Of a stretch of 64,000 nt of DNA, positions 29,509 through 39,380 are shown in pieces (position 1 is the first letter of the stretch; every line of letters begins with the position of its first letter). The DNA comes from Klebsiella spallanzanii (GTDB taxonomy: Bacteria > Pseudomonadota > Gammaproteobacteria > Enterobacterales > Enterobacteriaceae). Location: contig NZ_CABGGS010000034.1 in the NCBI RefSeq assembly GCF_902158555.1, positions 469,771 through 533,770 on the forward strand, in the 5' to 3' direction. A program made the position numbers and the translations under genes. The notes under the pieces were generated by a model that ran no database searches, was not told the origin of the DNA, and saw nothing but the letters and a program-made list of their open reading frames with translations.

Positions 29509-30069
29509 ATGACTGGCGCTTATCACGTCAAACTCCGCCCGCTCGAACGCGAAGACCTACGCTTTGTTCACCAGCTCGATAACAATGCCAGCGTTATGCG
29601 CTACTGGTTTGAAGAACCTTATGAAGCCTTTGTCGAGCTCTCCGACCTGTACGACAAACATATTCACGATCAGAGCGAACGCCGCTTTGTCATTGAATGC
29701 GACGGCGAAAAAGCCGGTCTGGTTGAGCTGGTGGAAATCAACCACGTCCACCGCCGCGCTGAGTTTCAGATAATTATCTCCCCGGATTATCAGGGAAAAG
29801 GTCTGGCAACCCGCGCCGCTAAGCTCGCTATGGACTACGGCTTTATGGTGCTCAACCTCTATAAGCTGTACCTTATTGTTGATAAAGAGAATGAAAAAGC
29901 GATCCACATCTACCGCAAGCTCGGTTTTATGGTGGAAGGCGAGTTGATCCATGAATTCTTTATTAACGGCGAATACCGAAACACCATCCGCATGTGCCTG
30001 TTTCAGCATCAGTATCTGGCCGAGCATAAAACGCCGGGCCAGACGCTGCTTAAGCCAACGGCTCAGTAA
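29509..30069 (+). CDS. speG: Spermidine N1-acetyltransferase SpeG
   Basis: 186-residue GNAT enzyme that acetylates spermidine, relieving polyamine toxicity at cold or stationary phase. Acetyl-CoA motif [16 protein letters not shown], acidic polyamine site residues in FEEPYEAF and DQSERRF, and [12 protein letters not shown]. Near-identical layout to E. coli SpeG, and the window also encodes the spermidine exporter MdtJI. Its last seven bases overlap the end of ynfC on the other strand. Confidence 0.96.
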   Translation: MTGAYHVKLRPLEREDLRFVHQLDNNASVMRYWFEEPYEAFVELSDLYDKHIHDQSERRFVIECDGEKAGLVELVEINHVHRRAEFQIIISPDYQGKGLATRAAKLAMDYGFMVLNLYKLYLIVDKENEKAIHIYRKLGFMVEGELIHEFFINGEYRNTIRMCLFQHQYLAEHKTPGQTLLKPTAQ

Positions 30070-30773
30070 TAATCAATGGTGCTTTTGATGGTGTAGTGGC
30101 GCGTTAGCGATGGCTGCACGCTGTCGTCGACAACCTGAAGCTCGCAACTGACCGGGTTGTCGTGGTTGTCGTAATCGCAGGTCTGGCTTACGTTGCCCAG
30201 CGTACGGTCGTTGAAGATGCTTACGGCGGTATAGTCCATTTTCTTACGCGGATCGGATGACGGCGTTGAGCTGACCGTAAAGCGTTCATCTTTCGCGACC
30301 GTCGTTTTGCCTAACGGATAGCCTTCGCTATCGTAGCGGTATGTGGCGGTGCTCTCTTTGCCGCGAGCGGTGACAACAAATCCGTTATCATCGGTTTCCC
30401 ACGACACGCCTGCCGACGGCATTTCCGCCAGTTGACATTTGCCCTGCAAACGCAGGCGTTTCTCGTGGCTTTGCGCATCCAGATAGTAGTTGGCATCCAG
30501 CACCAGGGCCGCACCGGTTTTATTCTCCCGATCCTCAAACGCCAGCAGGTCGAAACAGCCTTCACTGGATAACTGCCCTTTGACCCACTTCACCACTTCA
30601 TCATGTTCATCATACAGCGTCTGGCTAAACGCCTTCACCGGCCCACGCAGCGGGTCAAACTCAAATTCGTTAGAAAAACTCGCCATTTCCGGCGTAAAGG
30701 CCTGCGGCACTGCTTTTTCATCACAAGCGCTCAGGAACCATACTGCCGATATCAGCAAAAACCATTTTTTCAC
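30063..30773 (-). CDS. ynfC: UPF0257 lipoprotein YnfC
   Basis: The GTG at 30773 has AAGGA seven bases upstream and yields 236 residues, exactly the E. coli length; an ATG 27 bases earlier would add a poor signal. Lipobox LSAC in [15 protein letters not shown]; Asp at +2 of the lipid Cys predicts retention in the inner membrane. Family core [20 protein letters not shown] and [14 protein letters not shown]. Function unknown. Confidence 0.92.
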   Translation of the reverse strand: MKKWFLLISAVWFLSACDEKAVPQAFTPEMASFSNEFEFDPLRGPVKAFSQTLYDEHDEVVKWVKGQLSSEGCFDLLAFEDRENKTGAALVLDANYYLDAQSHEKRLRLQGKCQLAEMPSAGVSWETDDNGFVVTARGKESTATYRYDSEGYPLGKTTVAKDERFTVSSTPSSDPRKKMDYTAVSIFNDRTLGNVSQTCDYDNHDNPVSCELQVVDDSVQPSLTRHYTIKSTIDYY

Positions 30774-30875
30774 GCGCGATTCCTTTTGTGCATAGTGCAA
30801 TCATATTAGCAAATACAATTGTTTACACCACTTCTGCTATGCTTAAATCTGGATAACGTCAATAAGGAGTTTATG

Positions 30876-31127
30876 ATGAAACGAGCACCCTGGCTATGTG
30901 CCGCTCTGCTGTTGGGTTCGGCGTCCGCTTTGGCCGCACCAGACTCTTGCGAGCGAGTTAAAAACGATATTCAGCAAAAAATCATCAATAACGGCGTCCC
31001 CGAGTCGGGCTTTAGCCTGGCAATTGTGCCGAGCGATCAGCCCGATCAGCCGGGGGCGCAGGTCGTCGGCCACTGCGCCAATGACACCTTTAAAATTATC
31101 TATACTCGCGACAGCAACGCCCAGTAA
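30876..31127 (+). CDS. ynfD: YnfD, DUF1161 periplasmic protein
   Basis: 83 residues from the second of two adjacent ATGs (30876), spaced six bases from AAGGAG. Signal peptide MKRAPWLCAALLLGSASALA; mature part has Cys pair DSCERV..VGHCAND and ends FKIIYTRDSN. Conserved beside ynfC in E. coli. Function unknown. Followed by a terminator. Confidence 0.9.
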   Translation: MKRAPWLCAALLLGSASALAAPDSCERVKNDIQQKIINNGVPESGFSLAIVPSDQPDQPGAQVVGHCANDTFKIIYTRDSNAQ

Positions 31128-31150
31128 CCCCGCCCAGGTAATTGGAACGG

Positions 31151-31186
31151 TCTTATCCCTCGGTTGACCGGGGATAAGATCTTTCT
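31151..31186 (+). terminator. Terminator of ynfD
   Basis: TCTTATCCC-11 bases-GGGATAAGA then TCTTTCT. Confidence 0.65.
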
Positions 31187-31275
31187 AACCCCTTTTAAGT
31201 ATTATTTCTCACTCTACACGCCGAATAACAGCAGTGTCGGTGCCAGACCATTATAACAAGATCATGGAGTGAGCT

Positions 31276-33711
31276 ATGTCTGACCAGGAATACCATGGCG
31301 GCCTGAGCCGTCGAACGCTAATTAAATCATCCGCTTTGGGTTCGCTGACGTTGGCAGCCGGCGGCCTGACGTTACCTTTCAGCCTGCGCAATGCCGCCGC
31401 CGCCGTACAAGAAGCGACTCAAAGCGAGGAGCGCATCGTCTGGGGCGCCTGTTCAGTAAACTGCGGTAGCCGCTGTGCCTTGCGCTCGCACGTGCGCGAT
31501 GACGAAGTGGTCTGGGTGGAAACCGATAATACCGGTGCGGATATTTATGGCGATCATCAAGTCCGCGCCTGCCTGCGCGGCCGTTCTATTCGTCGACGCA
31601 TCAATCATCCAGACCGTCTTAACTACCCGATGAAACGCGTCGGTAAACGCGGCGAGGGTAAGTTTGAGCGTATTAGTTGGGAAGAAGCGCTGGATACGAT
31701 TACCGATAACCTCAAAAGGGTCGTCAAAGATTACGGCAACGAAGCGGTTTATCTCAATTACGCCACCGGCATCGTCGGCGGCAATATGACCCGTTCTTCT
31801 CCTGCGGCCTCTCCCGTAAAACGCCTGATGAACTGCTACGGCGGCTCACTGAACCTTTACGGCTCATACAGCACTGCGCAGATTTCCTGCGCTATGCCCT
31901 ACACCTACGGCAGTAATGACGGCAACAGCACCTCCGATATTGAAAACAGCAAACTGGTGGTGATGTTCGGCAATAACCCGGCGGAAACCCGCATGAGCGG
32001 CGGCGGCATTACTTATTACCTGGAACAGGCGCGCGAGCGTTCTAATGCGCGCATGATCGTTATTGACCCACGCTACACCGACACGGCCGCCGGGCGAGAA
32101 GATGAGTGGATCCCGATTCGCCCCGGCACCGACGCCGCGCTGGTCGCTGGGATCGCCTGGGTGCTAATTAACGAAAACCTGGTTGACCAACCGTTCCTCG
32201 ATAAGTATTGCGTCGGTTACGATGAAAAAACGCTTCCGGCAGATGCTCCGGCCAATGGCCATTACAAAGCGTATATTCTCGGTGAAGGCGATGACGGCAC
32301 TGCGAAAACTCCACTGTGGGCCTCAAGAATCACCGGAATTCCCGTCGATCGCATCGTCAAGCTAGCCCGGGAAATCGGCAGCGCCAAACCGGCTTATATT
32401 TGCCAGGGCTGGGGGCCGCAGCGCCAGGCCAACGGCGAGCTGGCATCCCGCGCTATCGCCATGCTAGCGATACTCACCGGCAACGTCGGTATTAACGGCG
32501 GCAACAGCGGGGGACGAGAATCTACCTATACCATCACCATTGAACGTCTGCCTGTGCTGGAGAATCCGGTTAAAACCGCCATCTCCTGCTTTAGCTGGAC
32601 TGACGCCATCGATCGTGGCGCAGAGATGACCGCCACCCGCGACGGCGTGCGCGGCAAAGAAAAGCTGGATGTACCGATTAAATTCTTCTGGAACTACGCC
32701 GGCAACACCATCATCAACCAACACTCGGACATCAATAAAACCCATGAGATCCTGCAGGACGAAAGCAAGTGCGAGATGATCGTGGTTATCGAAAACTTTA
32801 TGACGTCGTCAGCCAAATATGCGGATATCCTGCTGCCGGACCTGATGACCGTTGAACAGGAAGATATTATTCCCAACGACTATGCCGGTAATATGGGCTA
32901 CCTCATCTTCAGTCAACCGGTCACTTCAGCCAAGTTTGAACGCAAGCCTATCTACTGGATCCTCTGTGAAATAGCGAAACGCTTAGGCGATGATGTTTAT
33001 CAGAAATTTACCGAAGGCCGCACCCAGGAGCAGTGGTTACAGTATTTGTATGAAAAAATGCAGGCAAAAGACCCAGGGCTCCCGAGCTACGACGAATTGA
33101 AAAAGATGGGGATTTACAAACGTAAAGATCCCAACGGCCACTTTGTCGCCTATCGCGACTTCCGTGAAGACCCTGTCGCTAATCCGTTAAAAACCCCGTC
33201 GGGTAAAATCGAGATTTACTCCAGTCGTCTGGCGGATATCGCCGCCAAATGGCAGTTGGAAAAAGACGAGACCATCAGTCCGCTGCCGGTCTACGCCTCC
33301 ACCTTCGAAGGTTGGGATGACCCGCTGCGCGAGAAATTCCCACTGCAAATGTTCGGCTTCCACTACAAAGCGCGCACTCACTCCAGCTACGGCAACGTTG
33401 ACGTATTGCAGGCTGCCTGCCGTCAGGAGGTCTGGCTTAACCCACTGGATGCTGAAAAACGGGGAATCAAAAATGGCGATACGGTGCGCGTATTCAACGC
33501 TCGCGGCGAGTTGCGTATCCCGGCAAAAGTGACGCCGCGAATCATGCCCGGCGTGTCGGCAATGGGCCAGGGAGCCTGGCATGATGCCGATATGAACGGT
33601 GACCGCGTCGATCACGGGTCCTGCATCAATACGATAACCACGCACCGCCCTTCACCGCTGGCGAAAGGCAATCCGCAGCACACCAATCTGGTCGAAATCG
33701 AGAAGGTTTAA
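31276..33711 (+). CDS. ynfE: DMSO/selenate reductase-family catalytic subunit YnfE
   Basis: 811 residues. Twin-arginine signal SRRTLIKSSALGSLTLAAGG for folded export; N-terminal 4Fe-4S ligands CSVNCGSRC and RACLRGRS; then the molybdopterin (bis-MGD) domains with the Ser ligand region YGSYSTAQIS and FGNNPAETRMSGGG. Sequence is nearer E. coli YnfE than YnfF over most of its length; E. coli has both, here there is one. Physiologically an anaerobic selenate or S/N-oxide reductase at the periplasmic side. First gene of ynfEGH-dmsD; ribosome site GGAG. Confidence 0.94.
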   Translation: MSDQEYHGGLSRRTLIKSSALGSLTLAAGGLTLPFSLRNAAAAVQEATQSEERIVWGACSVNCGSRCALRSHVRDDEVVWVETDNTGADIYGDHQVRACLRGRSIRRRINHPDRLNYPMKRVGKRGEGKFERISWEEALDTITDNLKRVVKDYGNEAVYLNYATGIVGGNMTRSSPAASPVKRLMNCYGGSLNLYGSYSTAQISCAMPYTYGSNDGNSTSDIENSKLVVMFGNNPAETRMSGGGITYYLEQARERSNARMIVIDPRYTDTAAGREDEWIPIRPGTDAALVAGIAWVLINENLVDQPFLDKYCVGYDEKTLPADAPANGHYKAYILGEGDDGTAKTPLWASRITGIPVDRIVKLAREIGSAKPAYICQGWGPQRQANGELASRAIAMLAILTGNVGINGGNSGGRESTYTITIERLPVLENPVKTAISCFSWTDAIDRGAEMTATRDGVRGKEKLDVPIKFFWNYAGNTIINQHSDINKTHEILQDESKCEMIVVIENFMTSSAKYADILLPDLMTVEQEDIIPNDYAGNMGYLIFSQPVTSAKFERKPIYWILCEIAKRLGDDVYQKFTEGRTQEQWLQYLYEKMQAKDPGLPSYDELKKMGIYKRKDPNGHFVAYRDFREDPVANPLKTPSGKIEIYSSRLADIAAKWQLEKDETISPLPVYASTFEGWDDPLREKFPLQMFGFHYKARTHSSYGNVDVLQAACRQEVWLNPLDAEKRGIKNGDTVRVFNARGELRIPAKVTPRIMPGVSAMGQGAWHDADMNGDRVDHGSCINTITTHRPSPLAKGNPQHTNLVEIEKV

Positions 33712-33721
33712 GGAGTAAACC

Positions 33722-34339
33722 ATGAAAACTCAGTATGGATTTTTTATCGATTCCGCCCGCTGTACTGGCTGCAAAACCTGCGAGCTGGCCTGTAAGGATT
33801 ATAAAAACCTAACACCAGAGGTAAGCTTTCGCCGCATTTACGAGTATGCGGGCGGCGACTGGCAGGAAGACAACGGCGTGTGGAATCAAAACGTCTTCGC
33901 CTATTACCTCTCCATCGCCTGCAACCACTGCGAAGACCCTGCCTGCACGAAGGTGTGCCCAAGCGGAGCAATGCACAAGCGCGATGACGGATTTGTCGTC
34001 GTTGATGAAGAGGTGTGCATCGGCTGCCGCTACTGCCATATGGCCTGTCCGTACGGTGCGCCGCAGTACAATGCGGAAAAAGGTCATATGACTAAGTGTG
34101 ATGGTTGCTACGACCGGGTTGCCGAAGGCAACAAGCCGATTTGCGTCGAATCCTGTCCGCTGCGGGCGCTCGATTTTGGCCCTGTAGAAGAACTGCGCAA
34201 AAAGCATGGTCAGCTTGCCGCCGTTGCGCCGCTGCCGTCAGCGCATTTTACCCGACCGGGTATCGTCATCAAACCAAACACCAACGCGCGTCCTTGCGGC
34301 GATACTACCGGTTATCTAGCCAATCCACAGGAGGTGTAA
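33722..34339 (+). CDS. ynfG: Iron-sulfur electron-transfer subunit YnfG (DmsB-like)
   Basis: 205 residues with four 4Fe-4S cluster Cys groups: CTGCKTCELAC, CNHCEDPACTKVCP, CIGCRYCHMACPYG, and CDGC..CVESCP. It carries electrons from the membrane subunit to the molybdoenzyme. Ten bases after ynfE with GGAG ribosome site. Confidence 0.95.
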   Translation: MKTQYGFFIDSARCTGCKTCELACKDYKNLTPEVSFRRIYEYAGGDWQEDNGVWNQNVFAYYLSIACNHCEDPACTKVCPSGAMHKRDDGFVVVDEEVCIGCRYCHMACPYGAPQYNAEKGHMTKCDGCYDRVAEGNKPICVESCPLRALDFGPVEELRKKHGQLAAVAPLPSAHFTRPGIVIKPNTNARPCGDTTGYLANPQEV

Positions 34340-34340
34340 A

Positions 34341-35198
34341 ATGGGAAATGGATGGCATGAATGGCCGCTGGTACTGTTTACGGTGCTGGGGCAAAGCGTC
34401 GCCGGAGCCATTATCGTTAGCGGGCTCGGCTGGCTATCGCTGAATAACAACTCCGAGGCCAGGGAGCGCCTGGTACGTTGTATGTTTTTTATCTGGCTGC
34501 TGATGGGAATTGGCTTTCTGGCGTCAGTCATCCACCTCGGTTCACCGCTGCGGGCATTTAACTCGCTTAACCGTGTAGGCTCATCGGCATTGAGTAATGA
34601 AATTGCCAGCGGCGCGCTGTTCTTCGCCGTGGGCGGTTTCTGGTGGTTGCTGACGATTCTCGGGAAAATGCCAAAGATTCTGGCAAAAGCCTGGCTACTG
34701 CTCACCATGCTGCTCGGCTGCCTGTTTGTCCTTGAAATGACCCTGGTGTATCAAATTGATACCGTGCCGACCTGGTATAATGGCTACACGACTGCCGCAT
34801 TTTTCCTGACGATGGTACTCTGCGGTCCGCTTTTCGCTGCCCTGCTGCTGCGTATCGCTAACGTGCCCTTTAACGGTACCGTTTTCGCTTCCATGAGCGC
34901 ACTCGCACTGTTAGCAAGCCTGGCGGTAGTCATTTTGCAGAACACAGAACTGGCGGAGATCCACAGCTCCGTGCAGCAGGCCAGCACCCTGCTGCCAAAT
35001 TATGGCTGGCTACAAATACTGCGTTTAGTCCTTGTGACCCTGGGCCTCGGCTGCTGGATCTGCCCGCTGGCGAGACGGAAAACCCCGCGCATTGCCAGCT
35101 TGCTGCTTGGGCTAATTCTGGTATTGCTCGGCGAGTTTATCGGCCGCGGCCTGTTTTATGGTCTGCATATGACCGTCGGTACGGCGATTGCCGGTTAA
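34341..35198 (+). CDS. ynfH: Membrane anchor subunit YnfH (DmsC-like)
   Basis: 285 residues, eight hydrophobic helices, DmsC family: WHEWPLVLFTVLGQSVAGA at the start, SVIHLGSPLRAFNSL, and GEFIGRGLFYG. It oxidises menaquinol and anchors the YnfEG dimer on the periplasmic face. The start lies one base after the ynfG stop, preceded by CAGGAGG. Confidence 0.94.
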   Translation: MGNGWHEWPLVLFTVLGQSVAGAIIVSGLGWLSLNNNSEARERLVRCMFFIWLLMGIGFLASVIHLGSPLRAFNSLNRVGSSALSNEIASGALFFAVGGFWWLLTILGKMPKILAKAWLLLTMLLGCLFVLEMTLVYQIDTVPTWYNGYTTAAFFLTMVLCGPLFAALLLRIANVPFNGTVFASMSALALLASLAVVILQNTELAEIHSSVQQASTLLPNYGWLQILRLVLVTLGLGCWICPLARRKTPRIASLLLGLILVLLGEFIGRGLFYGLHMTVGTAIAG

Positions 35199-35215
35199 TG
35201 AATTAAGGAATAAGT

Positions 35216-35824
35216 ATGATGCAACCGCAAGACCGCGACGCTATCGCACTCAGCGCCCGCACGCTGGGCGCGCTGTTTTCTTTTGCTCCGGACAGCGAGC
35301 AGGCAGCTCCGCTCGTTGCCGCTCTGCGCGACGGAAGCTGGCAGAATCAGTGGCCATGGGCGGTAGCTGACAGCCTGGCGGCGCAGTTCGTTATTGATGA
35401 CAATGAACCGCTACCTGATGCCTGGCAACGGCTGTTTATCGGCCCGTGGGCGCTGCCCGCGCCGCCGTGGGGCTCGGTCTGGCTGGATAAAGAAAGCGTG
35501 CTGTTTGGCGACTCAACCCTGGCGCTGCGCGAGTGGATGCGCGCGAATGGCATTCGCCTGGCGGAACAGCGTTCTGAGCCAGAAGATCACTTCGGCACTT
35601 TGCTGCTGTTGGCCGCCTGGCTCTGCGAGACCGGGCAGGACGAGGCATTTACCCAGCTCCTTGCCTGGCATCTTCTTCCGTGGTCAGGCCGCTTTCTGAG
35701 CGTATTTATCGCCGATGCAGGTCATTCTTTTTATCGGGCACTCGGTCAGCTGGCGCAAGTGACGCTGGCGCAATGGCAGGCGCAATTGCCCTGCGCCGTC
35801 GCGGAGAAACCCCTCTATCGGTAA
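35216..35824 (+). CDS. dmsD: Redox enzyme maturation protein DmsD (TorD family chaperone)
   Basis: 202 residues, all-helical. It binds the twin-arginine signal of DmsA/YnfE precursors and holds them until cofactor insertion. Family marks WQRLFIGPWALPAPPWGSVWLD, FGDSTLALREWM and EPEDHFGTLLLLAAWL. Ribosome site AAGGAA before ATG 35216; ATG 35219 also possible. Last gene of the operon, before a good terminator. Confidence 0.95.
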   Translation: MMQPQDRDAIALSARTLGALFSFAPDSEQAAPLVAALRDGSWQNQWPWAVADSLAAQFVIDDNEPLPDAWQRLFIGPWALPAPPWGSVWLDKESVLFGDSTLALREWMRANGIRLAEQRSEPEDHFGTLLLLAAWLCETGQDEAFTQLLAWHLLPWSGRFLSVFIADAGHSFYRALGQLAQVTLAQWQAQLPCAVAEKPLYR

Positions 35825-35833
35825 CGCCTTACG

Positions 35834-35859
35834 ACATGCCCGTCTGGCGGGCATGTTTT
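35834..35859 (+). terminator. Terminator of ynfEGH-dmsD
   Basis: ACATGCCCG-5 bases-CGGGCATGT with TTTT run. Just beyond it GTGAC-AAT-GTCAC (35864-35876) is a perfect small palindrome that may be an operator for clcB. Confidence 0.75.
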
Positions 35860-36000
35860 AATTGTGACAATGTCACTTTTCATACCCATTCGCACTTATA
35901 GCTTTTGCGTATATTCTTATTCCTGGTAAAAATAAGCCCTATTTCCCATCACTCGAATCCGCTGATGCATCGTCTTCATACTTACCCTGATGTACAGGTT

Positions 36001-37260
36001 ATGTTTCGCCGTCTGGCGATCGCTATGCTGGTCGGCGTTTTTGCCGCCCTTGCCGTTGCCCTGTTTCGCCATGCGATGGCGGGCCTGGAAAGCCTGTTTC
36101 TGAGCAACGACAGCGGAAGCCTGGTGAATGCCGCCGAATCAATGCCAGGATGGCGTCGGCTGTTAACGCCCGCGCTGGGCGGCCTGGCCGCAGGAACTCT
36201 GCTTTGGCTCTGGCAGCGCCGCACGGTTGAGCGCCCCCATGCGCCAACTGATTATATGGAAGCCCTTGAGACCGGCGACGGCGTTTTTGACACGCCTGCC
36301 AGCCTGGTGAAGTCGCTCGCCTCCCTGCTGGTGGTCACCACCGGCAGCGCCATAGGCCGCGAAGGAGCAATGATCCTGCTGGCGGCGCTGGCCGCTTCGC
36401 TATTCGCCCGCCGCTTTACGCCAAAAGAAGAATGGAAACTGTGGGTCGCCTGCGGTGCTGCTGCCGGGATGGCCAGTGCTTATCACGCTCCGCTGGCCGG
36501 AAGCCTGTTTATTGCCGAGATCTTATTCGGCACTCTAATGCTGGCATCGCTTGGCCCGGTGGTGATCGCCGCAGTCGTCGCCCTGCTGCTGACCAATCTG
36601 ATGAACGGAAACTCGACTCCGCTGTATCACGTTGAATTCCACGAAACCCTTCGCACGACCCATTATGCGCTGATGCTGGCTACGGGCCTGCTGGCCGGTC
36701 TGTGCGGGCCGTTGTTTATCTGGCTGATGGGCTATAGCCATCAGTGCTTTATCCGGCTGCGCCTTTCGCCTCCGTGGCAACTGGCACTGGGTGGAATTAT
36801 CGTCGGCCTGCTGTCGCTAATCACTCCGGCAGTCTGGGGAAACGGCTACAGCGTGGTGCAAAGCTATCTCCTGTCGCCGCCTCTATTTAGCGCGGTCATT
36901 ATCGTATTTATCTGCAAGCTGCTCGCCGTGCTGGCCAGCAGCGGCTCCGGCGCGCCGGGCGGGGTCTTTACGCCGACGCTATTTGTAGGTCTGGGGATCG
37001 GTATGCTGTTCGCCAGCCTGACGGGACTGTGGCTGCATGATTACCAGGAGATCGCGATAATGATTGGTTTGACCGGCATGGCGGCGTTTCTGGCGGCCAC
37101 AACCCACGCACCGATTATGTCAACGCTGATGATATGTGAAATGACCGGACAGTACGTTTTACTGCCCGGTTTATTGATTGCCAGCGTACTGGCGTCGGTG
37201 CTATCGCGGACGTTACGCCGGGATTCTATCTACCGCCATCACCTCGCCGAGCATCGATAA
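36001..37260 (+). CDS. clcB: Voltage-gated ClC-type chloride channel ClcB
   Basis: 419 residues from ATG 36001, which agrees with the 418 of E. coli ClcB; ATG 35965 would add 12 residues and the frame is open to 35905, but no strong ribosome site marks any of them. ClC selectivity motifs GSAIGREGA and [11 protein letters not shown] and the helix end with [17 protein letters not shown]. Inner-membrane anion channel or exchanger linked to acid resistance. The 3' end overlaps bioD2 on the other strand by 48 bases. Confidence 0.92.
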   Translation: MFRRLAIAMLVGVFAALAVALFRHAMAGLESLFLSNDSGSLVNAAESMPGWRRLLTPALGGLAAGTLLWLWQRRTVERPHAPTDYMEALETGDGVFDTPASLVKSLASLLVVTTGSAIGREGAMILLAALAASLFARRFTPKEEWKLWVACGAAAGMASAYHAPLAGSLFIAEILFGTLMLASLGPVVIAAVVALLLTNLMNGNSTPLYHVEFHETLRTTHYALMLATGLLAGLCGPLFIWLMGYSHQCFIRLRLSPPWQLALGGIIVGLLSLITPAVWGNGYSVVQSYLLSPPLFSAVIIVFICKLLAVLASSGSGAPGGVFTPTLFVGLGIGMLFASLTGLWLHDYQEIAIMIGLTGMAAFLAATTHAPIMSTLMICEMTGQYVLLPGLLIASVLASVLSRTLRRDSIYRHHLAEHR

Positions 37261-37908
37261 GTCAATATACTGGCTCAGTTCGCGCTGTTCGGCGCGCGGT
37301 AAATAAGGCAGCTCGCCGATAAGCGGCGCGGGCAGTTTTTTGCTTAGTACGTCGATGATTTCAGCATAGTGCGCCAACCCCGGATTGATGCGGTTGGCAA
37401 TCCAGCCAATCAGCGGCAGACCGTCATTGGCGATAGCCTGCGCGGTCAGCAAGGCGTGGTTAATGCAACCTTCCTGAATACCCACCACCATCAATACCGG
37501 TAGCTGTTCCTGCACTACCCACTCGGAAAGCGGGCGCAGATCGTTCATCAGGCTGCGCCAGCCGCCGGTGCCTTCGACTACCACGTGATCGACCTGGCCA
37601 CTCAGGCGCAGGAGACCATCCGACAACAGGCCGTAGTTGATCGGGCAACTATGCGCCACGCTGCTTTCATCTTCGCTTAACGCGATGGGATTGACAGCAT
37701 CATACGGTAACGCCAACGATGACACGCTCTGTAAAACCAGCGCGTCTTTGTTCCGCAGTCCGTCTGGCGTCTCTTTGCTGCCCTTCGCCACAGGCTTGTA
37801 CCCGGCGACGCTTTTGCCGCTGGCAGCCAGTGCCTGCAACAGCGCACGGGAAACCACTGTCTTCCCGACAGCAGTGTCAGTACCTGTTATGAAGAAACGC
37901 TTAAACAT
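37213..37908 (-). CDS. bioD2: Dethiobiotin synthetase paralogue BioD2 (YnfK)
   Basis: 231 residues from ATG 37908, the E. coli length. P-loop GTDTAVGKT (9-17), [10 protein letters not shown] and [14 protein letters not shown] match the ATP-dependent carboxylase family that closes the ureido ring of 7,8-diaminopelargonate. It is the second BioD, apart from the bio operon, as in E. coli. Tail-to-tail overlap with clcB. Lies directly downstream of mlc on the same strand but 128 bases away. Confidence 0.94.
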   Translation of the reverse strand: MFKRFFITGTDTAVGKTVVSRALLQALAASGKSVAGYKPVAKGSKETPDGLRNKDALVLQSVSSLALPYDAVNPIALSEDESSVAHSCPINYGLLSDGLLRLSGQVDHVVVEGTGGWRSLMNDLRPLSEWVVQEQLPVLMVVGIQEGCINHALLTAQAIANDGLPLIGWIANRINPGLAHYAEIIDVLSKKLPAPLIGELPYLPRAEQRELSQYIDLSMLGEVMAVDRIPA

Positions 37909-38035
37909 CACTAACCCCACAGTTATGTTGATGAAATATACGGGAGAGAAATAATCAACTGTGGAAAAAGTCTACGCGATGCGGCCAGAGGCCAGCTTGA
38001 GATAGCGCAATTTTTGGTGTGAATATGAAAAAATG

Positions 38036-39256
38036 TTAACCCTGTAACAGTCGTATCAGCAACGATCCGTTATAGAGGGCATCCTTGACCAGAGCCGCGC
38101 CGGCCATCGTTCCCCGGTTAGAAAACTGAGTGCTTTCTACCGCAATATGGCGGCTGTAGGCCGGTAAGGACTGTTGTCGAATACAATCAGAAATTGCCGG
38201 AAACAGAATGTCCGCCGCCAGGTTGAAGGGGGAGCCAATAAGGATTTTCTGCGGGTTAAAGAGGTTAACCATGATGGCCAGAATTCGCCCGACGTGGTTC
38301 CCGACGCCGCTGATAATATCCCGCGCCAGCAAATCCCCCTGCAGCGCGGCCTGACACAGCCACTCGACGCTTAACGGCTGCTGGTGCAGCATGGAGCTCA
38401 TTGATTTGGCCATTCGCACCTGCGCCAGCTCCAGCACGCTTTCCACGCTGGCGATAGTTTCAAGACAGCCATGGTTACCGCAATAACAGCGTTTTCCGTA
38501 AGGGTCGACCTGCGTGTGACCGATTTCGACCAGGCTGCTGCTGCCCGCGTGCAGCAGACGACCATCGGTGATCACCCCCGCGCCCACGTTATGGTCGATA
38601 ACGACCTGAATCACATCCCGCGCGCCCCTTGACGCGCCAAATAGCGATTCGGCCATGGTCCAGGCGCTGATGTCATGCTGAATATAGACCGAGACGCCGG
38701 TATGATTGGCTAAAATCTCGCCAAGCGGCATATCCTTAACGTCTTCATAAAAAGGCATCCGGTGGATAATGCCGTTCTCAGTGTCAATAATCCCCGGCAT
38801 GGTAACGGCGATGGCGGTTAACCGCTCCAGCTTCTTTTGGTGACGAATAAAAAACTGATCAACATGGTCAAGTAGCCTTGTCGTAAAGGGCTGAACGTGC
38901 TGTAGAGCCAGTTCAAGCTGCTCTTCCACCACCAGCGCGCTGCTTAAATCTCTTAGCGCGAGGTGAATCTCACCGCGATTAATACGAATCGAAAGATAGT
39001 GCCAGGCTTCCGTTTCGACCATCAATCCCACGGCAGGCCTTCCCCGGCTCCCCGGCTCCTGGATTTCCGTCTCCTGGACCAGATGCGCTTCCAGCATTTC
39101 GCGAACAATTTTGGTGATACTGGCAGGCGCCAACTGCGCGAAGCGCGAGAGATCGATGCGCGACACCGGGCCAAGCTGATCAATCAGGCGGTAAACCGCA
39201 CCCGCGTTGGTCTGCTTAATTTGATCGATATGGCCTGGCTGACTATCCGCTACCAC
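38036..39256 (-). CDS. mlc: Mlc (DgsA), global sugar-PTS repressor
   Basis: 406 residues, the E. coli length, starting at GTG 39256 with AGGGAG upstream. Helix-turn-helix in the N-terminal 60 residues (GPVSRIDLSRFAQLAPASIT) and a ROK domain with zinc motif GHTQVDPYGKRCYCGNHGCLE. The repressor of ptsG, manXYZ, malT and ptsHI is inactivated by binding to the dephosphorylated glucose PTS enzyme at the membrane. Same position as in E. coli. Confidence 0.96.
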   Translation of the reverse strand: MVADSQPGHIDQIKQTNAGAVYRLIDQLGPVSRIDLSRFAQLAPASITKIVREMLEAHLVQETEIQEPGSRGRPAVGLMVETEAWHYLSIRINRGEIHLALRDLSSALVVEEQLELALQHVQPFTTRLLDHVDQFFIRHQKKLERLTAIAVTMPGIIDTENGIIHRMPFYEDVKDMPLGEILANHTGVSVYIQHDISAWTMAESLFGASRGARDVIQVVIDHNVGAGVITDGRLLHAGSSSLVEIGHTQVDPYGKRCYCGNHGCLETIASVESVLELAQVRMAKSMSSMLHQQPLSVEWLCQAALQGDLLARDIISGVGNHVGRILAIMVNLFNPQKILIGSPFNLAADILFPAISDCIRQQSLPAYSRHIAVESTQFSNRGTMAGAALVKDALYNGSLLIRLLQG

Positions 39257-39380
39257 CGTTGACTCCCTTTATTTTCGCGCTTCGAAATAAACTGAGGGCT
39301 ATGGTGAAGCACTTCAACGGTACTCGTCAAATTTTTACTTAGCCTTGTGATTTACCGCACATTTTTAAGCGTTTTTTGTC

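Noticed and set aside
35864..35876. GTGACAATGTCAC as an FNR site
   Set aside because: Does not match TTGAT-N4-ATCAA; left only as an unnamed palindrome.
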